From assembly GCA_038326025.1 (NCBI GenBank), contig JBBQJP010000003.1:62001-126000 (forward strand): a DNA stretch of 64,000 nucleotides, in the 5' to 3' direction. Positions 44,304 to 52,836 of this stretch are shown piece by piece. Origin of the DNA: CAISIP01 sp038326025. Lineage in GTDB: Bacteria > Pseudomonadota > Gammaproteobacteria > Burkholderiales > Burkholderiaceae_C. Position numbers and translations under genes: made by a program. The notes under the pieces are model-generated. The model had not been told where the DNA came from, ran no database searches, and worked only from the letters and a program-made list of their open reading frames with translations. Position 1 is the first letter of the stretch; each line of letters opens with the position of its first letter.

Positions 44304-44791
44304 ATGCAGACGCGAATTGGCAAATCGTTGTTGGCTGCCGGGCTTTCCATCGTGACCTGCCTGGGGCGCAAGCACAGACTCCTGTCCCTGCGGCCAATAG
44401 CCTGATCGTCAAGCGCGCCACCCAACTGCGCGAGTCGCCGTCCGAAGCGGCACCCGGACTGGCCGCGCTGGCGCCGCAAACGACGGTCACCCGGATGCAG
44501 GCCCGTCGCGGGCCCTGGATTGAAGTGCGATCGGCACAAGGTGTCACCGGCTGGGTGCACATGTTCGATGTCGGCACCACGCCAGTGGCACAAGGCGGCA
44601 ATTTCGCAACCGGTGCACTGCGTGGCCTGACCGGGCTGTTCGGCGGCGGCGCTCAGGTCCTTGAGCGATCGGACAACGTAGCGCCAAGTTCCCGGTGCAG
44701 TCGGCGCATCAGCGACCAGACAATCAAGGCCACGAACGGAATGGCCACCGCAGCACTGCTCTCGGCGCTGAACGGCCAGCCCAGAGTGTGA
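44304..44791 (+). pseudogene. SH3-domain protein remnant, frameshifted and 3'-truncated
   Basis: ATG 44304 starts a signal peptide (MQTRIGKSLLAAGLSIVTCL) that runs out of frame after 33 codons. One base later in phase, from about 44363, the frame continues through a secretion cleavage site (GAQAQTPV) into a bacterial SH3 domain (IVKRATQLRESPS; GPWIEVRSAQGVTGWVHMF). Adding one G to the GGGG run at 44363-44366 would restore the gene. The 3' end is also lost: after GLTGLFGGGAQ (about 44650) the sequence becomes the antisense of the DUF3422 gene, whose stop lies at 44653, and the frame only wanders to a stop at 44791. In relatives I recall the protein going on past FGGG for many residues. A pseudogene is the simplest reading. 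Confidence 0.75.
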
Positions 44792-45966
44792 CCTGCCTTG
44801 GCGACATAACTGATCAGTCCCACGATGTAATAGGTGATCGCCGCCACCGACAGGCCTTCAACCGTCGACTGCAGCTTGAGCTGCATCGCCTGACGCTGGT
44901 TCATCGCGGTGAGCAGGTCCTGGCTGCTTTGCTGCTGTTCGATTTCGACCCGCGTGCGCAGCAGGTTGCTGATGCGCGAGACGCGTTGCGACAAGGCGTC
45001 CTGCCGCCTTGCCGCCCATTCACAGGTACTGCGCGCCGGGCTCAAGCGCCGATCCATGAACTCCCGCATCGTCTGCATGCCACCCAGACGTGACTCGGCA
45101 ATGTCCTCGATGCGCTTGTCCACCAATTCGAAATAGGCCGCACTGGCCGACAGGCGCGAATGGGTTTTTGCATGCTGGCTCTCGATCTGACCGGCCAGGC
45201 GCGTCAGACGGTTCAGCAGCGCAGGCTCGTCGTCGCGTGTCGCCGTGCGGATCGATTCGGCCAACTCCGCCAGTTCACGCTCGGCCGTGGCCAATACGGC
45301 CGACACATCGCGTGCAGCCGGCAATCCTAGCAAGGCGGCCATGCGATAGGTTTCAATCTCCAGCAGGCGCTGCACCAGCCGCCCCAGGCGGCGCGGGGCG
45401 ATATCGTCGGTCAGCAGCAACATGCGCGAAAATCCGTCGGCATGCAACGCGAAATCGGTGTACAGGCTGGCCCGCCCCTCTGCCACGGTGGACGCCACCA
45501 CCGTTTCTTCCTGCAGCATCGTACGCACCAGCTTGTCCACCGGCTGACCGTCCGACGCTGCGATCCACAGATGAAGGCTGGCCAGGTTGCTGCCAGGCAA
45601 GGCCGCCAGCCAGTCACGCGGCACCACTTCGATGGCCGTCTGCAGCGCGCGGCCATCGAGCTCGGCGGCCGGCTGGATCATCACGAAGGTCCAGGTGACA
45701 AATTCGGTATGCAACTCCCAGCGGATGCGAAAAGCACCCACGTCCAGGCGCAGGTGCGTGGCGTTGGCATCAGGCAGCGGCAGATGGTGGTCGCGCAACA
45801 AGGTGGCCAGGTGCTCCCGACTGGCCAGACGCTGCGGCGCGTCACACAACATCACCACGCGCGAGACAACCTGCGGCGCTTGCATGGCCTCGGGCGGGCG
45901 GGCATGGACTTCGTTGTGCAGCGACAGGCGCAGCGGATGTTGGGGCAGTGGCGAGGTGTGTTGCAT
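44653..45966 (-). CDS. DUF3422 family membrane protein
   Basis: A 437-residue protein of the DUF3422 family, unknown function. LRLSLHNEVHARPPEAM is the family hallmark near the N terminus; ESQHAKTHSRLSASAAYFEL and VDKRIEDIAESRLGGMQTM are further conserved blocks, followed by a coiled-coil-rich stretch (about 330-385) and two membrane helices (AITYYIVGLISYVAKAG; AVAIPFVALIVWSLM). It seems to be an inner-membrane protein with a large cytoplasmic N-terminal part. The last residues after RRLHRELG run up against the remnant of the converging SH3-domain gene. Confidence 0.9.
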   Translation of the reverse strand: MQHTSPLPQHPLRLSLHNEVHARPPEAMQAPQVVSRVVMLCDAPQRLASREHLATLLRDHHLPLPDANATHLRLDVGAFRIRWELHTEFVTWTFVMIQPAAELDGRALQTAIEVVPRDWLAALPGSNLASLHLWIAASDGQPVDKLVRTMLQEETVVASTVAEGRASLYTDFALHADGFSRMLLLTDDIAPRRLGRLVQRLLEIETYRMAALLGLPAARDVSAVLATAERELAELAESIRTATRDDEPALLNRLTRLAGQIESQHAKTHSRLSASAAYFELVDKRIEDIAESRLGGMQTMREFMDRRLSPARSTCEWAARRQDALSQRVSRISNLLRTRVEIEQQQSSQDLLTAMNQRQAMQLKLQSTVEGLSVAAITYYIVGLISYVAKAGHTLGWPFSAESSAAVAIPFVALIVWSLMRRLHRELGATLSDRSRT

Positions 45967-46008
45967 GGCGGATCCTGGAGGGCCATTATGGGGGCACGCG
46001 GACACCCC

Positions 46009-46038
46009 AAAAACGAACGGCACCCGAAGGTGCCGTTC
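46009..46038 (-). terminator. intrinsic terminator of tctBA
   Basis: On the minus strand a perfect 10-bp stem (GAACGGCACC/GGTGCCGTTC) with a UUCG tetraloop is followed by a G and five T. It lies 27 bases after the tctA stop and ends the tct transcript before DUF3422. Confidence 0.9.
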
Positions 46039-46065
46039 AGCAGAAACAATGGGAAACGTGTCAGG

Positions 46066-47577
46066 TCATTCCTCGACAAAAGCCTCTTCGCGCTTCTTCT
46101 TGACCGATGGCAGCAGCACGATGACCAGCAGCAAAGCCGCCACCGCCAACAGGCTGGCCGACAGGCCACGGGTCACGAATACGCTCCAGTCACCGCGCGA
46201 GAGCAGCAAGGCACGGCGCAGGTTTTCTTCCATCATCGGGCCGAGCACATAACCGAGCAGCAATGGCGCCGGCTCAATGCCCAGCTTGATGAAGCTGTAA
46301 CCGATGACGCCGAAGATGGCCACCATCCAGATATCGAAGGTGTTGTTGTTGGTCGAATACACACCAATCGCGCAGAACAACACGATGGCCGGGAACAACC
46401 AGCGATACGGCACGGTCAGCAGCTTGATCCAGATACCGATCAACGGCAGGTTCAGGACGATCAGCATCGCGTTGCCGATCCACATCGAGGCGATCAGGCC
46501 CCAGAACAGTTCCGGGTTGCTGGTCATGACCTGCGGGCCGGGCTGGATGTTGTGGATGGTCATGGCGCCAACCATCAGCGCCATCACGGCGTTGGGCGGA
46601 ATACCGAGTGTCAGCAGCGGGATGAAGGATGTCTGCGAAGCAGCGTTATTGGCCGACTCAGGACCGGCCACGCCACGGATGTTGCCCTTGCCGAACGGTA
46701 CTTCACCAGGACGCATGCGCGCCTTCTTCTCGATCGTGTAGGCGGCAAACGCCGACATCGTGGCGCCACCACCGGGCAGGATACCCAGTGCAGAACCCAG
46801 CAGCGTACCGCGCAGCACGGCTGGAATCATGTTGCGGAAATCCTCCTTGGTCGGCATCAGGCCCTTGACCTCGGCCGCAAACACCTGACGTTCACTTTCG
46901 TGTTTGCCCAGGTTGCTGATGATCTCGCCATAACCGAACACACCCATACCGATGACGATGAAACCGATGCCGTCGGTTAGTTCCGGAATGTCGAAGCTGA
47001 AACGCGCCACACCGGAGTTCACGTCAGTGCCGACCAGACCCATCAGCAGACCCATCAGGATCATGCCGACGGCCTTGAGGATCGAGCCCGAGGCCAGAAC
47101 AATAGCGCCGATCAGGCCGAGAATCATCAGCGAAAAGTATTCGGCCGGGCCGAACTTGAATGCCACCTCAGTCAGTGGCACCGCAAAAGCCGCAAGCACC
47201 AGGGTACCGACACAACCGGCGAAGAACGAGCCCAGGCCGGCCGCGGCCAGTGCAGGACCCGCCCTGCCCTGTCTTGCCATCTGGTAACCGTCAATCACCG
47301 TGACGACGGACGACGCCTCTCCGGGCAGGTTGACCAGAATGGCCGTGGTGGAGCCGCCGTACTGGGCACCGTAATAGATGCCGGCCAGCATGATCAGTGC
47401 GGACACCGGTGGCAGCGCATACGTGGCTGGCAGCAACATGGCGATCGTCGCCAATGGGCCGATGCCGGGAAGGACGCCGATCAGCGTGCCCAACAGGCAA
47501 CCGACAAACGCGTACAGCAGGTTGATAGGCGTGAACGCGACGCCAAAACCGATTGAAAGATGCTCGAACAGTTCCAT
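46066..47577 (-). CDS. tctA: tripartite tricarboxylate transporter large permease TctA
   Basis: A 503-residue permease with about ten to twelve helices. The two family signatures are GVLPGIGPLATIAMLLPATY and GILPGGGATMSAFAAYTIE, each in a helix-loop; YYGAQYGGSTTAILVNLPGE is the conserved loop between. It works with TctB and a periplasmic TctC binding protein for sodium-driven uptake of citrate or other carboxylates; Burkholderiales carry very many TctC paralogues that may be encoded far away. No tctC is in this window. It follows tctB by ten bases and a strong terminator closes the operon. Confidence 0.95.
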   Translation of the reverse strand: MELFEHLSIGFGVAFTPINLLYAFVGCLLGTLIGVLPGIGPLATIAMLLPATYALPPVSALIMLAGIYYGAQYGGSTTAILVNLPGEASSVVTVIDGYQMARQGRAGPALAAAGLGSFFAGCVGTLVLAAFAVPLTEVAFKFGPAEYFSLMILGLIGAIVLASGSILKAVGMILMGLLMGLVGTDVNSGVARFSFDIPELTDGIGFIVIGMGVFGYGEIISNLGKHESERQVFAAEVKGLMPTKEDFRNMIPAVLRGTLLGSALGILPGGGATMSAFAAYTIEKKARMRPGEVPFGKGNIRGVAGPESANNAASQTSFIPLLTLGIPPNAVMALMVGAMTIHNIQPGPQVMTSNPELFWGLIASMWIGNAMLIVLNLPLIGIWIKLLTVPYRWLFPAIVLFCAIGVYSTNNNTFDIWMVAIFGVIGYSFIKLGIEPAPLLLGYVLGPMMEENLRRALLLSRGDWSVFVTRGLSASLLAVAALLLVIVLLPSVKKKREEAFVEE

Positions 47578-47587
47578 GATTTTCCCC

Positions 47588-48076
47588 TTATCCGGCAATG
47601 AAGGCGGGCCACGCCGGGAACTGCAGCTTGAGCGCCACGATAAAGGTCAGATAGCAGGCGACCGCCAGGATGATCGCCACAATGAGGACCTCCTTGAACT
47701 TGAACTCGTCGCCCGCAAGTGCCGCAATGAAGGTCAGCGCGATGATGGCCGCGATCAGGCCCATGTACGGCAGACCGATACTCGGCAGACCACCGAGCAT
47801 GACGCCGAAGATCAGGTTGGACAGGATGATGAAAAACAGGGGTTTCCAGGCAATCTTGCCGATGCGCTCGCCGTCCTCCGTCTCGACTGTCATCGCCGCG
47901 AACGTCACGGCGATGCCGACGATGGCCATCAGGATGCCGAGCAACAACGGGAAATATCCCGGCCCCATGCGGGCAGCATCGCCCACCTTGTAGTTGGTCG
48001 CGCCCCAGGCAAACGCGACACCTACCACTATGAACAGAAGGCCCGAGAAAAAGTCCTTCTGGCTTTTGATTCGCAT
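47588..48076 (-). CDS. tctB: tripartite tricarboxylate transporter small permease TctB
   Basis: A 162-residue membrane protein with four helices (FFSGLLFIVVGVAFAWG; LLLGILMAIVGIAVTFAAM; PLFFIILSNLIFGVMLG; GLIAAIIALTFIAALAG). The segment YKVGDAARMGPGYFPLLLG is the TctB hallmark. It stabilises TctA in the complex. GAGGAGA stands ahead of the ATG at 48076, which decides the start over an earlier in-frame ATG at 48148. It is the first gene of the two-gene operon. Confidence 0.92.
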   Translation of the reverse strand: MRIKSQKDFFSGLLFIVVGVAFAWGATNYKVGDAARMGPGYFPLLLGILMAIVGIAVTFAAMTVETEDGERIGKIAWKPLFFIILSNLIFGVMLGGLPSIGLPYMGLIAAIIALTFIAALAGDEFKFKEVLIVAIILAVACYLTFIVALKLQFPAWPAFIAG

Positions 48077-48195
48077 AAACAGTCTCCTCGTCAATTGGTC
48101 TGGCGGGATTGTGCTCGCGGATCGCGGCCTCTTGCATGTGGATACCACCTACTGGGCATCCGGCGCAGCATTGGCCGGTTATGCGGCCGCAGAAA

Positions 48196-49986
48196 CTAGG
48201 ACAGCGGCGGTGTAGCCACCATTACCTCAGGCATGGTCGTCGTGCCCTTGGCGACCTGCAGTGCACCGGCAAGCCGCATCGGGCGCATGCCGTCCAGCAC
48301 CGCCTGGCGGCGTAAGGCGTCGATGCTGGGCTCGCGCGTCACCGTGGCTTTGAAAGCTTCGGTGACGACCAGCAGTTCATACAGACCGGTACGGCCGCGA
48401 AAGCCGGTCATGCGACATTCCACGCAACCAACCGGCTTGTACGGCCGATACGCGCCATTGATCTGCCAGGGCTTGACGAACTCGGTCAGGTCGTCCCGGT
48501 TTGATGCTGAATCCCGTACCCGACACTTGTCGCACAAGGTCCGTACCAGGCGCTGCGCCAGCACACCGAGCAAGGTCGCATTGATCAGGTAGGCGGGAAT
48601 GCCGAGCTCGAGCAGGCGGCTTACCGCCGACGGTGCGTCGTTGGTATGCAGCGTGGAGAAAACCAGGTGACCGGTCAACGCGGCCTGCACCGCCATTTCG
48701 GCCGTCTGCAGATCTCGGATCTCGCCCACCATGATGATGTCCGGGTCCTGGCGCATCAGCGCGCGCAGGCCTTCGGTGAAACTGAAATCGAGCTGCGGCT
48801 GCACCTGGGTCTGGTTGAACGACGGCTCGATCATCTCGATCGGGTCTTCGACGGTGCTCACGTTGACCTCTTCGGTGGCGACCCGCTTGAGGGTGGAATA
48901 AAGCGTTGTCGTCTTGCCCGAACCGGTCGGCCCGGTGACCAGGATGATGCCGTGCGGCTGCTTGACCAGCGCCTCCCAGCGCTGCGCATCATGTTCGGCA
49001 AAACCAAGTGCATCGAGGTTCTTGACCGCGTTATCCGGGTCAAAGATGCGCATCACCATCTTCTCGCCGAAGGCGGTGGGCAGGGTCGAGATCCGCATCT
49101 CGATCTCTTCGCCGCGCGGGTTGCGGGTTTTTATGCGCCCATCCTGCGGCCTGCGCTTTTCGACCACGTCCATGCGCCCGAGCAGCTTGATGCGCGCCGT
49201 CATGGCGTTGAGAACACCCATCGGCATCTGGTAGACCGGATGCAGCACACCGTCGATACGAAACCGGATCACGCCCTGCTCGCGCCGCGGCTCCAGATGG
49301 ATGTCACTGGCACGCTGGTCGAATGCGTATTGCCACAACCAGTCGACCACCTGCACGACGCCCTGGTCGTTGGCATCGAGTTGCTTGCTGGTCTTGCCCA
49401 GCTCGACCAGCTGCTCGAAACTGGCTCCGGCATTGGCGCCACCGGCCTTCATCGCAGCGCGCACCGACTTGGCCAGCGCATAGAACTCGGCGGTGTAGCG
49501 GGCGATCTCCTGCGGGCTGGCCACGACACGGCGCACGCTGCGCCGCGCCTGGCGCTCTACCTCCGACACCCAGTCGGTGATGAAAGGCTCGGAGGTGGCA
49601 ACCACCAGTTCGGTCGGCGTGACCTGCACCGGCAACACCTTGTGGCGTTCGGCATACGGCGCACTCATCGCATCGGCGACCTTGCCCACGTCAACCTTGA
49701 GTGGGTCGATACGGATATAGCCCAGATTGGCACGCCCCGCCAGCCACTGGGTCAACATCTCAATATCCAGCGGCCGCTCGTCCGATGCCCGGCGCATCGA
49801 CACACTGGCCAGCCGCACCAGCGGATGCTGCGCACTCTCGCCCTGCGAACAACGGGCAATGGTCCGCGTCGCTTCGTCCTCTGCGATAACTGCGTCCTCA
49901 CGCAGCCATTCGACCAGGCGACGCCAGTCCAGCGGCCCCTCCATCGGTGCGGCAGCCTGCACCTTGGCTTTGGTAGAAACCGTCAT
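48196..49986 (-). CDS. GspE/PilB-type secretion ATPase
   Basis: A 596-residue cytoplasmic ATPase of the type II secretion/type IV pilus superfamily. An N-terminal MshEN/T2SSE_N-like region (about 60-170) precedes the core: ASDIHLEPR, Walker A GPTGSGKTTTLYS, the Asp box with VEDPIE, Walker B DPDIIMVGEIRD and the His box FSTLHTND. A zinc-binding tetra-Cys unit (CDKC ... CVEC) is present as in PilB/GspE. No pilin, GspF/PilC or secretin gene is near, so its machine is encoded elsewhere or it has a different role. Its ATG overlaps the spermidine-synthase-like stop by four bases (ATGA). Confidence 0.93.
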   Translation of the reverse strand: MTVSTKAKVQAAAPMEGPLDWRRLVEWLREDAVIAEDEATRTIARCSQGESAQHPLVRLASVSMRRASDERPLDIEMLTQWLAGRANLGYIRIDPLKVDVGKVADAMSAPYAERHKVLPVQVTPTELVVATSEPFITDWVSEVERQARRSVRRVVASPQEIARYTAEFYALAKSVRAAMKAGGANAGASFEQLVELGKTSKQLDANDQGVVQVVDWLWQYAFDQRASDIHLEPRREQGVIRFRIDGVLHPVYQMPMGVLNAMTARIKLLGRMDVVEKRRPQDGRIKTRNPRGEEIEMRISTLPTAFGEKMVMRIFDPDNAVKNLDALGFAEHDAQRWEALVKQPHGIILVTGPTGSGKTTTLYSTLKRVATEEVNVSTVEDPIEMIEPSFNQTQVQPQLDFSFTEGLRALMRQDPDIIMVGEIRDLQTAEMAVQAALTGHLVFSTLHTNDAPSAVSRLLELGIPAYLINATLLGVLAQRLVRTLCDKCRVRDSASNRDDLTEFVKPWQINGAYRPYKPVGCVECRMTGFRGRTGLYELLVVTEAFKATVTREPSIDALRRQAVLDGMRPMRLAGALQVAKGTTTMPEVMVATPPLS

Positions 49987-50741
49987 GAGACCAGCGGCTT
50001 GAGCACCCGCACCCATTGGGCCGCAGGCAGACCCCAGCGGTTCTCGATATCTTCGGCCCGATCCACCAGAGCGGCACGCTTGGGACGGGTCGCCGTCCTT
50101 TGGGCCAGCACCACGGTATTGCCCTCGCGCGTGGCCTTGAACGGCCACACCGCATCGCGACCGAACACTGCAGCGATCTTCTCGACGCTGCTGTCGTAAC
50201 TCGACGCCCGACCGAACAGGTTGACGGTGAGGCAGCCATCCTCGGTCAGTAGCCGGCGGCAGTCGGTGTAGAAGGCTTTGCTGTCGAGCACTGGTGCAGC
50301 CGCGTCATGGTCGTAAAGGTCTATCTGCAGGGCATCGACCGTTCCCCACCATTTTGGATCGCGGATTTCGCGCGCCGCATCGGCCAGGATGACCTGCATA
50401 CGCGCGTTGTCTGCTGGCAATTTGAACCAGCCGCGGCAGGCCACCAGCACCTTGGGATTGATCTCGACCGCGACCGTACGCATGCGCAGCACTTTGTGGC
50501 AGAACTTGGTCAGAGAGCCGGCGCCCAGGCCAAGCTGCATGGCCTGGCGCCCGGGCACACTGGCCGGCTCGACAAACAGCAACCAGGCCATCATGCGCTG
50601 GATGTACTGGTGCACCAGCACCTGCGGGGCGTCGATCGACATCGAACCCTGGATCCAGATCGAATCGAGGTGCAGATGCCGTATCGGTCCTTCATCGGAA
50701 AAATGGACGTCGGTGTGGGAAGCGTGATCGGTCAATGCCAT
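49983..50741 (-). CDS. spermidine-synthase-fold (SAM-binding) protein
   Basis: A 252-residue protein with the Rossmann methyltransferase core of polyamine aminopropyltransferases. QLGLGAGSLTKF stands for the glycine-rich motif, VAVEINPKVL binds the ribose, and ALQIDLYDHDAAAP replaces the usual D-x-x-D gate of SpeE (in SpeE a GGGDGG glycine loop and a DSTDP region). With these changes a true spermidine synthase activity is doubtful. It is also shorter and has no SAM-decarboxylase neighbour. It sits six bases after TatD and overlaps the PilB-like ATPase gene, so it probably acts in the same process as these. Confidence 0.8.
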   Translation of the reverse strand: MALTDHASHTDVHFSDEGPIRHLHLDSIWIQGSMSIDAPQVLVHQYIQRMMAWLLFVEPASVPGRQAMQLGLGAGSLTKFCHKVLRMRTVAVEINPKVLVACRGWFKLPADNARMQVILADAAREIRDPKWWGTVDALQIDLYDHDAAAPVLDSKAFYTDCRRLLTEDGCLTVNLFGRASSYDSSVEKIAAVFGRDAVWPFKATREGNTVVLAQRTATRPKRAALVDRAEDIENRWGLPAAQWVRVLKPLVS

Positions 50742-50747
50742 GGCGCG

Positions 50748-51599
50748 TTATACCAGCAAGGCCGCGAGTTTCGGCAGCGCCGCGCAGGCGTTGCGGCAGG
50801 TCGCAAGTGCCAGCTGCGCGGGTGTCACGCCGCGCAAATCGGCCACCACCTGCGCGATCGCAGGCAACTGTCCTGGCTCGTTGGGCATTTGGACTTCGCC
50901 GGCCGCGCGTCGGGCCGCCGTCATGTACAACCAATGTGGCGGAATGTCCGGTGCGTCGGTTTCAAGCACCAGCGCCGACAACGGCATGTCGACTGCCAGA
51001 CGGCGCAGACGCAGCGCCCGGTCGAAAGTCACCGCTCCGCCAAAGCCGAGTTTGAATCCCAGGTCGACAAAAGCCAGGGCCTGCTGCTCACTACCGGCAA
51101 ACGCATGGGCGATGCCCTGCCACCGCGTGCCGGGCGCAGGCCTGACGGCACGCAGACCGCGCAGCAGCCGATCGGCCGATCGACGCACATGCAGGATCAC
51201 CGGCAGACCGTATTTGCGCGCCAGTTGCAACTGGGCCATATAGAACCGCTCCTGGCGCTCGCGCATCGCCGGTTCGCACAATGCTGGCACGAAAAAGTCC
51301 AGACCGATCTCGCCGACAGCGACCAACCGTGGGTCTTGGGCGGCAGCGGCCAGCGCCTGATCGAGTCGCTGCAGGTCGTCATCGCCGGCATGGGGCACGA
51401 ACAAGGGATGGATGCCCAGGGCATAACTGTCACCGCCGGCGTGGGCCAGATCGCGCACGGCAGAAAAATTGCCAAGCGCCACGGCCGGGATCACGCAATG
51501 GCTCACCCCCTGCAAACGCGCACGCGCGCGCACCGCTGAAACGTCACTGGCGAATTCGGCAGCGTCCAGATGGCAGTGTGTATCGATCCAGTGCGTCAT
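50748..51599 (-). CDS. TatD-family metal-dependent deoxyribonuclease
   Basis: A 283-residue amidohydrolase-fold enzyme. The metal ligands are in place: DTHCHLDAAEF (HxH), GEIGLDFF (Glu), ILHVRRSADRLL (His), HAFAGSEQQ (His) and ETDAPDIPP (Asp). Family members are 3'-5' exonucleases or metal-dependent deoxyribonucleases used in repair and DNA degradation; they are not part of the Tat export machine despite the name. It is the first gene of a tight minus-strand operon with the spermidine-synthase-like and PilB-like genes. The start at 51599 (ATG) is preferred to an adjacent TTG. It is divergent from the Pot-type importer. Confidence 0.92.
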   Translation of the reverse strand: MTHWIDTHCHLDAAEFASDVSAVRARARLQGVSHCVIPAVALGNFSAVRDLAHAGGDSYALGIHPLFVPHAGDDDLQRLDQALAAAAQDPRLVAVGEIGLDFFVPALCEPAMRERQERFYMAQLQLARKYGLPVILHVRRSADRLLRGLRAVRPAPGTRWQGIAHAFAGSEQQALAFVDLGFKLGFGGAVTFDRALRLRRLAVDMPLSALVLETDAPDIPPHWLYMTAARRAAGEVQMPNEPGQLPAIAQVVADLRGVTPAQLALATCRNACAALPKLAALLV

Positions 51600-51750
51600 C
51601 AACCCCTGTCCTTCTTCTTGAAAACATGCATACAGGGAAAACCCTCTTATTCGGCCTCCTGGTTTGACACAAGATCGTCACTTGGCTGTCACCATCCGCA
51701 TCTATCCTCGGGATCCGGGACACACCATTCTCATCCACCTAGGAAACCCC

Positions 51751-52818
51751 ATGAAAACCCGCATAACCTTGATCGCCGCCGCCGCCTTGGCCATTGGCCT
51801 GTCCGGCGCCGCCACCGCGCAAGAGAAAACTTTGCGCCTGCTCACTTGGGCCGACTATGTGCCGGCCGAGGTCAAGGCGCAGTTCGAAAAGGAAAGCGGC
51901 TATACGGTCGAGCTTACGTTGTCCAACAACGAGGAGATGATCTCCAAACTGCGCGCCACCGGTGGCGCCGGCTTCGACCTGGTGCAGCCCTCGCAGGATC
52001 GCATCACCGGGCCGCAACAGGAGTTCAAGATTTACAAGCCGATGGACATGAGCAAGATCAAGAACGATCTGTACATCACCTCGATGCTCAACGCGACCAA
52101 GAAAAATACCACGCTGGCAGGCAAGGTCTATGGCGTGCCCCATATCTGGGGTACCGACGGCCTGGTGGTCAACACCAAGCTGGCCAAGATGGCCAACTAC
52201 CCGGACCTGTGCAAGGCTGACTACAAGGGCAAGACCGCCGTGCGGCTCAAGCGCCCGACCTTGCTCGCGTTCGCCTTCGCTGCGGGCAAGGATCCGTTCG
52301 CGCTGTACAGCAATCCCAAGGCCTACGGCGCACTGATGGACGATGTCGGCAAAACCATCATTGCCTGCAAGGGCAACCTGAAATTCTTCTGGGACAACAA
52401 GGACCAGTTGCTCAATGGCATGCGCACCGACGAGATCGTCGGCGCCATGATGTGGGACACCGGCGGCTGGAAGCTCAATAGCGAGAAGGCCGACATCCAG
52501 TTCATCGCACCCAAGTCCGGCGCGCTGGGCTGGATCGACACCTTTGCCATTCCGGCCAAGGGCAAAAACGACGCCGCTGCATACGCCTGGATCAACTTCA
52601 ACATGAAACCGGAAATCGCGGCCAAGGTGTCCGCATCTGCTGGCAACTTCACCGCATCCAAGGGCGCCGACAAGTTGGTCGACGAGAAGCTCAAGGCCCA
52701 GTTTGCCGCCAGCTTCCCACCTGCGGCGCTGGACAACGTCAAGTGGTATCCGGCGGTTCCGGCGGGCCTGGAAGAGATCGAAGGCCGCGTGCTCGACCGC
52801 ATCAAGGCGGCCAACTAA
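51751..52818 (+). CDS. polyamine-type ABC transporter substrate-binding protein (PotD/PotF-like)
   Basis: A 355-residue periplasmic binding protein. A signal peptide (MKTRITLIAAAALAIGLSGA, then A-TAQ cut site) leads into the PotD-like fold: KTLRLLTWADYVPAEVKAQF, FDLVQPSQDRI and VYGVPHIWGTDGLVVNTKL. It heads a complete four-gene importer. The substrate is probably a polyamine or related cationic compound, by family; nothing in the ligand pocket proves it. Note that a spermidine-synthase-like gene is one operon away. AGGAAA precedes the ATG. TTGACA at 51664-51669 may be part of a promoter, but no -10 fits well. Confidence 0.93.
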   Translation: MKTRITLIAAAALAIGLSGAATAQEKTLRLLTWADYVPAEVKAQFEKESGYTVELTLSNNEEMISKLRATGGAGFDLVQPSQDRITGPQQEFKIYKPMDMSKIKNDLYITSMLNATKKNTTLAGKVYGVPHIWGTDGLVVNTKLAKMANYPDLCKADYKGKTAVRLKRPTLLAFAFAAGKDPFALYSNPKAYGALMDDVGKTIIACKGNLKFFWDNKDQLLNGMRTDEIVGAMMWDTGGWKLNSEKADIQFIAPKSGALGWIDTFAIPAKGKNDAAAYAWINFNMKPEIAAKVSASAGNFTASKGADKLVDEKLKAQFAASFPPAALDNVKWYPAVPAGLEEIEGRVLDRIKAAN

Positions 52819-52836
52819 GGCCGGCGTCCCCATCGG

